NCBI RefSeq assembly: GCF_031180885.1
Contig: NZ_JAPSLK010000001.1
Coordinates: 213,104-277,103, forward strand
Reading direction: 5' to 3'
DNA length: 64,000 nt
From: Saccharothrix sp.
Lineage (GTDB): Bacteria; Actinomycetota; Actinomycetes; Mycobacteriales; Pseudonocardiaceae
The position numbers and the translations under genes are program-made. Below are positions 26,503 through 35,683 of the stretch, in pieces. The notes under the pieces were generated by a model. It saw nothing but the letters and a program-made list of their open reading frames with translations, ran no database searches and was not told where the DNA came from. The number at the start of each line of letters is the position of its first letter. Within the stretch, counting starts at the first letter, position 1.

Positions 26503-27678
26503 ATGACTGCGAACGCTGTGTTGAGCCCCATCCCGAGCCCGCCCCACCGAGAACCCCCACCGGGTGTCACCGCAATGGTGCGCCTCATCAGGGAGAGCTG
26601 GGCGGTCGTCGAGCCGCGCGCCGAAGAGGTCGCCAAGTTCTTCTACGGAATGCTCTTCAGCCTCGCGCCGGCCACCCGCGAGATGTTCCCGGCGAACATG
26701 GAGGTGCAGCGCAGCCGCCTGCTGCGCGCACTGGTCCACGTCGTCCAGATGGTCGACCGACCGGACGACCTGATCCCCTTCCTGCGCCAACTCGGCCGCG
26801 ACCACCGCAAGTTCGGCGTGGTCAACGTGCACTACGAGTCGGTCGGAACGGCCCTGCTCGCCGCCGTGAAGAAGCACGCCGGCGGCGCGTGGACCCCCCA
26901 GGTCGAGATGGCCTGGGCCGAGGCCTACACGATCATGGCCCGCGCCATGCAGGAGGCGGCGGCCGCCGACGAGGGTCCCGCGTACTGGCACGCCACGGTG
27001 CTGGAGCACCAGCGCGTGAGCTGGGACCTGGCCGTCGTGCGCCTCCAGCCGGACCACCCGATCGGCTACCGCGCCGGCCAGTACGTGAGCGTCGAAACCC
27101 CGCAACGGGCACGCCTGTGGCGCTACTTCTCCCCGGCCAACGCCCCGCGCGACGACGGCATCATCGAGTTCCACATCCGCTCCGTCGAGGGCGGCTGGGT
27201 GAGCCGTTCCATCGTCGGCCACACCCAGCCCGGCGACGTGTGGCGCATCGGCCCGCCCATGGGCCGGCTGCACGTGGACCGGAAGTCCGGCAACGACGTC
27301 CTCATGGTCGCCGGCGGCACCGGCGTGGCCCCCATGCACGCGATCATCGACGAGATGGCGCAGTGGGGCGAGAACCCGAGGACCCACCTGTTCGTCGGCG
27401 GCCGAACCCGCGAGGACCTGTACGACCTCGACAACCTCCAGCGCTTCGCCATGACCAACCCGTGGCTCACCGTGGTCCCGGTCCTGGAATCGGACCCGGG
27501 CGCCCGCGGCGTCGAACAGGGCACCCTGGCCGACGTGGTCACCCGCTACGGGGCGTGGGAGGACCGGGACGTCCTGGTCTGCGGTTCACCGTCGATGATC
27601 CGCGCAACGGTCTCCCGCATGCTCGTCGCCGGCACCCCTTTGGACCGCATCAAGTACGACCCTTTCACCCTGGACTGA
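26503..27678 (+). CDS. Type II flavohemoglobin-like protein (globin + FAD/NAD reductase)
   Basis: 391 residues. An N-terminal globin domain (about 20-155) shows RESWAVVEPRAEEVAKFFYG, and LGRDHRKFGVVNVHY with the proximal His. The reductase part has RAGQYVSVETP and RLWRYFSPANAP (FAD binding), then MVAGGTGVAPMHAIIDEM (NAD binding) and VLVCGSPSMIRA. It matches the mycobacterial Rv0385 type, which sits next to clpB in M. tuberculosis as here. Type II enzymes are reported to oxidise D-lactate rather than act as classic NO dioxygenases; that is from the family and not tested here. Confidence 0.85.
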   Translation: MTANAVLSPIPSPPHREPPPGVTAMVRLIRESWAVVEPRAEEVAKFFYGMLFSLAPATREMFPANMEVQRSRLLRALVHVVQMVDRPDDLIPFLRQLGRDHRKFGVVNVHYESVGTALLAAVKKHAGGAWTPQVEMAWAEAYTIMARAMQEAAAADEGPAYWHATVLEHQRVSWDLAVVRLQPDHPIGYRAGQYVSVETPQRARLWRYFSPANAPRDDGIIEFHIRSVEGGWVSRSIVGHTQPGDVWRIGPPMGRLHVDRKSGNDVLMVAGGTGVAPMHAIIDEMAQWGENPRTHLFVGGRTREDLYDLDNLQRFAMTNPWLTVVPVLESDPGARGVEQGTLADVVTRYGAWEDRDVLVCGSPSMIRATVSRMLVAGTPLDRIKYDPFTLD

Positions 27679-27833
27679 CCGTCCGCCAGGCACTTCCAGG
27701 GCGGGGAAGTCCTGGAACACCACGCAACAAGTTCCTCCCGCGCGCAACGCTTCGTCCTGTCCTCCCGCGCGCAGCGCCCGCTTTTCGGCGCGGAGCGCCG
27801 TGGGGAAGTGCCGCCGGGCACACACCTCAACTT

Positions 27834-28003
27834 GGGCTTCTTGCTTGTGTCATCCCCGTATGGCCCACCCGAAGGGCTACCACATTTTTGGCCGGGTGCA
27901 GCCGAAAATTTTGCGAGGAACGAGCAAAATTTTTAGCGGAACCCGGCCAAAAATGTGGTCGGCTTTGCCGGGTGATGCGGGGATGGCACAAGCAAGAAGC
28001 CCC
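27834..28003. repeat. Long AT-rich inverted repeat (about 80-bp arms)
   Basis: The left arm begins GGGCTTCTTGCTTGTG and continues through ACCACATTTTTGGCCGGGT to AAATTTTGC; the right arm is its reverse complement with a few mismatches and a 3-bp gap. The loop is nine bases, 27915-27923. The AT-rich inner part is striking in this GC-rich DNA. It lies between convergent genes (flavohemoglobin and hspR) and could be a miniature mobile element or a very strong two-way terminator. Confidence 0.8.
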
Positions 28004-28164
28004 CCGCAGTTGTAGTTGTGTCATCCTTGGCGGCTCGCCCGCCGGCGAGGCGCTTTTGATCTTCAGACCGACACTGACCTGCTCAAGTCCACGCTTCGCG
28101 CGTGGCCACGCAACACGCTCCGCGCTGCCGGAGGATGAACGGTCTTCGCGCTCTTGAACCGCGC

Positions 28165-28236
28165 TGACGCGCTCGCAAGCTCCAACGCGCTCACAAACTC
28201 CAACGCGCTCACAAACTCCAACGCGCTCGCAAGCTC
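28165..28236. repeat. 18-bp tandem repeat, four units
   Basis: CAACGCGCTCACAAACTC repeats four times with small changes (28165, 28183, 28201, 28219). It is flanked by an inverted pair, CGCTTTTGATCTT at 28051 and AAGATCAAAA at 28256, whose sequence recurs at 48376. Frames are open on both strands only because the unit is 18 bp; I do not call a gene. The rest of 27679-28309 is also without a credible gene. Confidence 0.75.
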
Positions 28237-28309
28237 GAACGCGCTTCGCGCTCTCAAGATCAAAAACGACCTGGAGAACAACCAGCCACTGCACGACGAA
28301 AGGGGAACC

Positions 28310-28738
28310 CTAACGCTTCCGGTTCGGCTTCCAGACCACCAAAGCGGTCTCCTGGCGCACCGGAACCAAATCCCGCCGCAAAGACCGGTGCACCGAAGCC
28401 GCCGCGTGCTCCGCCGCCGCCAACGCCTGGGCCAACTGCTCGGTCAACTCGGACACCTTCGCCCGCAGCGCCCCGACCTCGTTCTCCAGCTCGATGATCC
28501 GCTTGATGCCCGCCAGGTTCACGCCCTCCTCCTGGGAGAGCCGCTGCACCTCGCGCAGCAGGACGATGTCGCGCATCGAGTACCGGCGACCGCCGCCCGA
28601 CGTCCGCCCCGGGGACACCAGGCCCATCCGGTCGTAGGACCGGAGGGTCTGGGCGTGCAGGCCGGACAGCTGGGCCGCCACGGAGATCACGAAGAACGGG
28701 GTGTCCTCGTCGGTCCCCGGCGGGAACGGGAACGTCAT
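28310..28738 (-). CDS. hspR: Heat-shock repressor HspR (MerR family)
   Basis: 142 residues. The N-terminal winged helix reads VISVAAQLSGLHAQTLRSYDRMGLVSPGRTSGGGRRYS, as in HspR, with a coiled-coil part after it (IKRIIELENEVGALRAKVSEL). HspR represses the dnaK and clpB promoters through HAIR boxes and uses DnaK as co-repressor. It is the last gene of the operon, and its ATG overlaps the dnaJ stop (ATGA). Confidence 0.96.
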   Translation of the reverse strand: MTFPFPPGTDEDTPFFVISVAAQLSGLHAQTLRSYDRMGLVSPGRTSGGGRRYSMRDIVLLREVQRLSQEEGVNLAGIKRIIELENEVGALRAKVSELTEQLAQALAAAEHAAASVHRSLRRDLVPVRQETALVVWKPNRKR

Positions 28739-29904
28739 GTCGACCTCTTCTCCACCAAGGCGTTGAGGTCCGCCCTCGGGTCGTGCTGGGCGGTGGCCGA
28801 GGCGTAGGCCTCCAACGCCTCGCGCGCTGCCGAGTCCATGTTGTTCGGGATCGCCACCTGCAACGTGATGAGCAGGTCGCCGACCTGCCCGTCGCGCTTG
28901 GCGATGCCCTTGCCCTTGGCCCGCAGCACGCGGCCGGACGCCGTGCCCGCGGGCACCTTCAAGGTCACCTTGCCGTCCAGCGTGGGCACCGTCAACGTGG
29001 TGCCCAGCGCCAGTTCGGGGAACGTCACCGGCACGGTCACGGTCAGGTTGTTGCCGCTGCGGCCGAAGACCGGGTCGGGGTTGACGTGCACCCGCACGTA
29101 CAGGTCGCCGCTCGGACCGCCGTTGCGGCCCGGTTCACCCTGGCCGGCCAGCCGGATGCGCTGGCCGTCGTCGACCCCAGCGGGGATGCGGATGGTCAGC
29201 GTGCGGGTCTTCGTGGAGACGCCGTCGCCGCCGCACTCGGGGCACGGGTCGTCCACGATCCGGCCGGTGCCGCGGCAGTCCGCGCACGGCTCGGAGAACG
29301 CGAACGCGCCCTGGCTGCGGGTGACCAGGCCGGCCCCGCCGCAGTTGGTGCACGTGCGGGGCGCGGTGCCCGGCCGGGCGCCCGACCCCGCGCACGTGCC
29401 GCACGTGGACGGGCTGGACAGCCGCATGGGCACGGTCGCGCCGCGCACCGCCTCGGTGAAGTCGATCCGCACGTCGGTCTCGACGTCCTCGCCCCGCCGA
29501 GGCCGGGTCGCCGAGGCGGAGGTGCCGCCGGCGCGCCGGTTGAACAACCCGCCGAGCAAGTCGCCCAAGCCGCCCATGCCGCCGGTCTGCTGCCCGGCGC
29601 GGCCGAACAGGTCGCCGACGTCGAAGCCGCCGCCCTGCCCGAACCCGCCCGGGAACCCCCCGCCGCCCGCGAACAGGCGGCGGGCCTCGTCGTACTGCTT
29701 GCGCTTGGAGGCGTCCGACAGCACGCCGTACGCCTCCGAGACCGCCTTGAAACGCGCCTCGGCCTTGGCGTCACCGGGGTTGGCGTCGGGGTGCAGCTCC
29801 CGCGCCAACTTCCGGTACGCCCTCTTGATCTCGTCGGCCGAGGCGTCGGAGGAGACGCCCAGCTCCCGGTAGAAGTCCTTCTCGATCCAATCCCGAGCAC
29901 TCAC
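28735..29904 (-). CDS. dnaJ: Chaperone DnaJ
   Basis: 389 residues. The J domain (FYRELGVSSDASADEIKRAYRKLARELHPDANPGD) has HPD, and a Gly/Phe-rich linker follows. The zinc-finger region shows four C-x2-C-x-G-x-G repeats (CGTCAGSG, CTNCGGAG, CADCRGTG, CPECGGDG), then the substrate-binding C-terminal beta domains. It stimulates DnaK's ATPase. GTG at 29904 gives the conserved SARDWIEKDFY start; a longer frame upstream overlaps grpE and is not real. Confidence 0.96.
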   Translation of the reverse strand: MSARDWIEKDFYRELGVSSDASADEIKRAYRKLARELHPDANPGDAKAEARFKAVSEAYGVLSDASKRKQYDEARRLFAGGGGFPGGFGQGGGFDVGDLFGRAGQQTGGMGGLGDLLGGLFNRRAGGTSASATRPRRGEDVETDVRIDFTEAVRGATVPMRLSSPSTCGTCAGSGARPGTAPRTCTNCGGAGLVTRSQGAFAFSEPCADCRGTGRIVDDPCPECGGDGVSTKTRTLTIRIPAGVDDGQRIRLAGQGEPGRNGGPSGDLYVRVHVNPDPVFGRSGNNLTVTVPVTFPELALGTTLTVPTLDGKVTLKVPAGTASGRVLRAKGKGIAKRDGQVGDLLITLQVAIPNNMDSAAREALEAYASATAQHDPRADLNALVEKRST

Positions 29905-29924
29905 CGGACGCCGCCCCCTCTCAC

Positions 29925-30601
29925 TCAGTCCTGCTGTTCTTCGGTCGGTTCTTCGGCCGCGGGCTCGTGGTCGGTCACGGCGACCAGGGCCGGCCGCAGG
30001 ACCACGCGCTCGCCGAGCCGGTAGCCGCGCCGGAGCACGGCCGTCACCGTCGGACCGCTCACGTCGGGGGACGTGCTGTGCTGGACCGCCTCGTGCACGG
30101 TGGGGTCGAACTCCTCGCCCTCGTGCCCGAACGGCTCCAGCCCGGACTTGGTCAGCGTGGCGACCAGCTTGTCCGCGACCGCCTTGAACGCGCCGGTCAG
30201 GTCGCCGTGCTTGTCGGCCCGCTCGACGTCGTCGAGCACCGCCAGCAGCTCGTTGATCACCTGGGCCTTGGCCGAGGCGGTCACCAGCTCCCGGTCCCGC
30301 TCGACGCGCTTGCGGTAGTTGGCGTACTCGGCGGTGAGCCGCTGGAGGTCCGCGGTCCGCTCGTCGAGCTGGGCCTTCAGCTCCGCGGCCGGGTCCACCT
30401 CGGTCGGCCCCGCGTCGGGGGCGGCGTGGCGGCCACCCCCGTCCGCAGGCTCGTCCTCGCCGGCGGCGTGCCGACCGCCCTCCACGGGAGGCTCGTCCAC
30501 GGGCCCGTCGGCGTCCGCGGCCGGCGGGCGCACCTGGCCCGTCTCCGGGTCGATGCGACGGCGGTCGCGCACCACCACGTGCGGCTGCTCCTCGGGCTGG
30601 G

Positions 30602-30605
<4 letters not shown>
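29925..30605 (-). CDS. grpE: Nucleotide exchange factor GrpE
   Basis: 226 residues with a long disordered acidic N-terminus, a coiled coil ([31 protein letters not shown]), and the C-terminal beta wing ([43 protein letters not shown]). It releases ADP from DnaK. The start overlaps the dnaK stop (GTGA), so the genes are coupled. Confidence 0.96.
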
Positions 30606-32458
<1,853 letters not shown>

Positions 32459-32496
32459 TTGGATTCCTCCTGGTAGTGCGTCTGTGAGAGCCCCGC

Positions 32497-32517
32497 GTTG
32501 AGCGGCGTGCGCTCAAG
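32497..32517. promoter_or_regulatory. HAIR element 1 (HspR operator) of dnaK
   Basis: GTTGAGC-N7-GCTCAAG: an inverted repeat with the seven-base HspR spacing, 39 bp before the dnaK start. It is less perfect than the second box but has the same layout. Confidence 0.75.
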
Positions 32518-32535
32518 TTTGCCAGGATCTGCGGA

Positions 32536-32556
32536 CTTGAGTCCACTGGGCTCAAT
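32536..32556. promoter_or_regulatory. HAIR element 2 (HspR operator) of dnaK
   Basis: CTTGAGT-N7-GCTCAAT: the left half is the exact HspR consensus. It lies 18 bp from the first box, so two HspR dimers could bind next to each other. Confidence 0.85.
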
Positions 32557-32626
32557 TTCTCTGCCTGTCCAACGGACGGGGCCGTTCGAGTGTTCCCTCC
32601 CCGACGTGATCCGGGACACTCGGGCC

Positions 32627-33190
32627 ATGGAGACACCCGCCGACATGATGGCCGCCGTCGCCGCGTCCATGAAGGAGCGCACCGGCCGCACGCTGGACGA
32701 ATGGGTCGAGCTGGTCGAGGCGTCCGGCGTCGACCCGCTGGACCAGAAGGCCGTCCGGGCGTGGCTGCGCGACGCGCACGGCGTGAAGCAGAACTCGCAG
32801 TGGACCATCGCCGACGCCGCCGCCCGCCGCGCCGGCTGGGTCGAGCCCACGCTGGAGGAGTACGTCGACTCCCAGTACACCGGCGGCAAGGCCGCCCTGC
32901 GACCCGTCTACGACCGGATCGCCGTGCTGGCGCTGGGGCTGGGCGAGGACGTCCGGGTCGAGGGCCGGTCGACCTACGTCCCGTTCGTCCGGGGCCGCCA
33001 GTTCGCCGCCGTCCAGGCCCTGGCCAACCGCGTGGACCTCGGCCTGCGCTTCACCGACGCGCCGGCGAGCGACCGCCTGACGCCCGGCGGTCCCGGCCAG
33101 GCGACCCACAAGGTGTCGCTGACCGGGACCGACGAGGTGGACGGCGCGGTGGAGGCCCTGCTGAGGGCGGCGTACGAGCAGAACGCCTAG
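32627..33190 (+). CDS. DUF4287/DUF5655 domain protein
   Basis: 187 residues. The N-terminal half (MMAAVAASMKERTGRTLDEWVELVEASG and VRAWLRDAHGVKQNSQWTIAD) matches DUF4287. The C-terminal half (PVYDRIAVLALGLGEDVRVEGRSTYVPFVRGRQFAAVQ) matches DUF5655, a domain that may bind nucleic acid. Function is unknown. It is divergent from dnaK. The stop codon shares CTAG with the stop of the convergent lipoprotein gene. Confidence 0.85.
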   Translation: METPADMMAAVAASMKERTGRTLDEWVELVEASGVDPLDQKAVRAWLRDAHGVKQNSQWTIADAAARRAGWVEPTLEEYVDSQYTGGKAALRPVYDRIAVLALGLGEDVRVEGRSTYVPFVRGRQFAAVQALANRVDLGLRFTDAPASDRLTPGGPGQATHKVSLTGTDEVDGAVEALLRAAYEQNA

Positions 33191-33978
33191 AGCGCCGGCT
33201 CCACGCTCACGTCCCCGCTCCCGGACTTCACCACCACGGACACGGACGCGGCCGGATCGGTCGGCACTCCCACCTGCCGGTCACCGCTGCCGGTCTCGGC
33301 CTCCACCCGGTACGCGCCCTTCGGCAGCCGCACCACCACGCCCCCGGAGCCGGACTCGGCCCGCACCGGCTGCACGGCCGCCATGTTCACCTCGACGTCC
33401 CCGGAGCTGTCGATGACCGAGACCTCACCCCGCATGTCCGACAGCTTGGCCCGACCCGACCCGACGTCCCCCTTGAACGGGCCGCCGACGTTGGCGACGT
33501 CCACGTCCCCCGAGCCGTTCTGGACCCGGACCGACCCGGTCACGTCCCGCACGGTCACGTCCCCCGAGCCCAGCTCGATGTCGACGCTCGCGACCCGCTC
33601 GAACGTCGCGTCGCCCGACCCGTTGTTCCCCAGCACCCGCACGTCCTTGCCGGGCACGGTGACCTCGTAGTTCACCGAGCAGCTCCGGCCGCAGTCGTCG
33701 AGCACCAGCGTGTCCCCCTCGACGCGGTGGGTCTGCCCGGTCGGCTTGTCGACGTTGCGGGAGTACTCGACGGTCCGCTTGACCTCGACCGACGTCGCCC
33801 CTTCACGCCCGCGCACGGTCACGTCCCCCGAGTCGTTCTGCACCCGGACCGCCACCACCTTCTCGGTGACGCTGCCCTGGTCCGAGAACGACTCCTGCAC
33901 CAGCCGCACGCACCCGGTCATCCCGGCGACCCCCACGAGGACCCCGAGCACCGCCACCACGACCCGCTTACCCACCAC
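33187..33978 (-). CDS. DUF4097-type beta-repeat lipoprotein
   Basis: 263 residues. A signal peptide ends in a lipobox-like GVAGMTGC near residue 23. The mature part is built of repeated short strands with the words NDSGDVTV, NGSGDVDV, SSGDVEV, GSGDVSV: a right-handed beta-helix of the DUF4097 adhesin-like family. It is probably anchored on the outer face of the membrane. Its role is unknown. Confidence 0.87.
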   Translation of the reverse strand: MVGKRVVVAVLGVLVGVAGMTGCVRLVQESFSDQGSVTEKVVAVRVQNDSGDVTVRGREGATSVEVKRTVEYSRNVDKPTGQTHRVEGDTLVLDDCGRSCSVNYEVTVPGKDVRVLGNNGSGDATFERVASVDIELGSGDVTVRDVTGSVRVQNGSGDVDVANVGGPFKGDVGSGRAKLSDMRGEVSVIDSSGDVEVNMAAVQPVRAESGSGGVVVRLPKGAYRVEAETGSGDRQVGVPTDPAASVSVVVKSGSGDVSVEPAL

Positions 33979-34080
33979 AGCCCCCTAGCTCCAGCCCGTG
34001 AACGCCCCGAACCTATGCCGCCACGGCCGCGCCGGAACACCAGGAAGACCCCCGAGCCGTACTGGGGTTGTCCCTACCCC

Positions 34081-34653
34081 CTACGCCAGGGACTCGACGA
34101 CGGTCCGCAGCGCGGGGGCGCACCGGGCCGGGTCGCCCAGGAAGCGCTCGGAGGCGATGACGTGCGACTCGGTCATCCGCTCCCACACCAGCCCCTGCAC
34201 CGACACCACCGTGATGACCAGCCGGAACGGCTTCACGTACCGCCCGATCCGGTTCTCCACCCCGCGCACCACCTCACCGATCGGCAGCGCGCCCGGCGTC
34301 CGGTTCGCGTGCCGCCGGTCGTACTCCGCGGCGGCGTCCTGCAGGGCGATCACGGCCGCCCGCAAGCACGGCCGCACGGTCAACGAGGGTCCGGACGGGT
34401 CGATGGGCGCCACCGACGGCACCTCGGCCCGGGCGTGGTCGAGGACGTCGGCCCACCAGCCCAGCCACTCCTCCGCCGCGCCCGCGCGGTCCACGCCCGG
34501 CGGCACGAACACCGGGACCGACGGGTCGAGGCCGGGGAGTTCCGGGACGGTGTCGACCGACAGCGCCAGCGTGTCCCGCAGGAACAGAGCGGTGTTGACC
34601 GTCTGGTTCGTGCCGTGGGACACCTGCCACGACTCACGCCCGGCGAACCTCAT
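34081..34653 (-). CDS. Hypothetical protein
   Basis: 190 residues, soluble, not recognised. It contains WLGWWADVLDHARAEV and SLTVRPCLRAAVIALQDAAAEYDRRHANRTPG, a helical middle, and a C-terminal VVSVQGLVWERM. No catalytic motif is seen. It lies 24 bp after the start-side end of the TetR gene, on the same strand, and could be its co-transcribed partner. Confidence 0.7.
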   Translation of the reverse strand: MRFAGRESWQVSHGTNQTVNTALFLRDTLALSVDTVPELPGLDPSVPVFVPPGVDRAGAAEEWLGWWADVLDHARAEVPSVAPIDPSGPSLTVRPCLRAAVIALQDAAAEYDRRHANRTPGALPIGEVVRGVENRIGRYVKPFRLVITVVSVQGLVWERMTESHVIASERFLGDPARCAPALRTVVESLA

Positions 34654-34677
34654 AACACACAGTGTCCCTCCTGAAGG

Positions 34678-35241
34678 TCATCGAGGAGGCATCAGAAGGG
34701 ACACGACAGGCTCCAACTGTTCCGCCGTTGGGGGGAAATCGGCGATCAGACCCTGGATCAGCAGCCCGTCCAGGGCCGCCACGAACCCGAGGAACGCCGC
34801 CGGCTGCATCGTGCCGAACACCGACGACAGCAGCGTGATCCACCGCCGGGCCGCCGGCCGCAGCTCGGGCCGCCGGGCCGCGAACAGGTACAGCTCGTAC
34901 TCGGCGAGCGTCCGGCCCCGGTTCGGCCCGACGGCGTCGGCCAGGAACTTGGCCACCGACGACGGCGTGGGGCTGACCGACCCGAACGCCACCGCCATCT
35001 CGCTCGCCGACCACTTCAGGCAGGCGATCAGCAGGTCGTCCAGGGTGGCGTAGTAGTACACGGTGGAGGACACCGGCACGTCCGCCTCCCGCGCCACCGA
35101 CCGGTGCGACACCCCCGACACGCCCTCGCGCTCGATCACCCGCAGCGTCGCCGCGAGGATCGCCCGCCGCCGCCGGTCGCCCCGGGCGCGCCGCCCGTCA
35201 GCCGGCGTGCCCCGGCCCCGGCTGCCGTCAGCCGGCGGCAC
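34678..35241 (-). CDS. TetR-family regulator of the SMR exporter
   Basis: 187 residues. The N-terminal helix-turn-helix is AILAATLRVIEREGVSGVSHRSVAREADVPVSSTVYYYATLDDLLIA; the rest is a helical ligand domain. It starts inside the end of the SMR gene (14 bp overlap), so it is the second gene of the same transcript and probably controls it through the palindrome at 35569. GTG at 35241 is preferred over the longer frame. Confidence 0.88.
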   Translation of the reverse strand: MPPADGSRGRGTPADGRRARGDRRRRAILAATLRVIEREGVSGVSHRSVAREADVPVSSTVYYYATLDDLLIACLKWSASEMAVAFGSVSPTPSSVAKFLADAVGPNRGRTLAEYELYLFAARRPELRPAARRWITLLSSVFGTMQPAAFLGFVAALDGLLIQGLIADFPPTAEQLEPVVSLLMPPR

Positions 35242-35554
35242 TGCCCACCTCGATGGCGACCACACCGGCCACCACCAGCACCAACCCGGTGATCACCATC
35301 GGGTTCAACGGCTCCTTGAACAGCACCACCCCGATCCCGGCCACGGCCGCGATGCCGAACGCGCACCAGATCGCGTAGGCGACCCCGATGGGCATCCCCA
35401 GCTTCAGCACGTACCCCAGGGACGCGAACGCCACGACGTACCCGACGACGACCGCCACCACCGGCAGCGGGCGGGTGAACCCGTCGCTGAGCTTCAGCGA
35501 GACGGTGGCGGTCACCTCGCCCACGATGGCCAGTGCGAGCAGCAGATACACCAC
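35228..35554 (-). CDS. Small multidrug resistance (SMR/EmrE-like) transporter
   Basis: 108 residues with four membrane helices. The essential Glu lies in helix 1 (LALAIVGEVTATVSLKLSDGF), and GVAYAIWCAFGIAAV has the conserved Trp of EmrE/SugE proteins. These dimers exchange protons for cationic drugs or guanidinium. First gene of a two-gene operon with the TetR regulator. Confidence 0.92.
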   Translation of the reverse strand: MVYLLLALAIVGEVTATVSLKLSDGFTRPLPVVAVVVGYVVAFASLGYVLKLGMPIGVAYAIWCAFGIAAVAGIGVVLFKEPLNPMVITGLVLVVAGVVAIEVGSAAG

Positions 35555-35568
35555 GGCGAGCCCTCCGA

Positions 35569-35594
35569 CTAGTGGAACGAACGTTCAACTAGTT
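35569..35594. promoter_or_regulatory. TetR-type operator upstream of SMR gene
   Basis: ACTAGTGGAACG, two bases, then CGTTCAACTAGT: a 26-bp inverted repeat with one mismatch in 12 per arm. It starts 15 bp before the SMR start and is the likely target of the TetR protein in the same operon. Confidence 0.8.
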
Positions 35595-35619
35595 TATGTG
35601 ATCGGCCACGCTCGAGTGG

Positions 35620-35635
35620 TTACCGACGAGTAATC
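35620..35635. promoter_or_regulatory. Lipid-regulon operator of etfD
   Basis: GTTACCGACGAGTAAT fits the pattern NTTACYRNYNRGTARN shared with the sites before fadE5, fadA2/fabG4 and the TetR/SCP2 pair. It lies 48 bp before the etfD start. The match by itself is modest; its strength comes from the related functions of all the genes so marked. Confidence 0.6.
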
Positions 35636-35683
35636 CGGCGTAGTCTGCCCAGCCAGGAGACTGACGAGAAAGGCCGCCACCAC

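Noticed and set aside
28154..28807. 217-residue open frame on plus through the 18-bp array
   Set aside because: Its first part is the tandem repeat and the rest is antisense to hspR and dnaJ.
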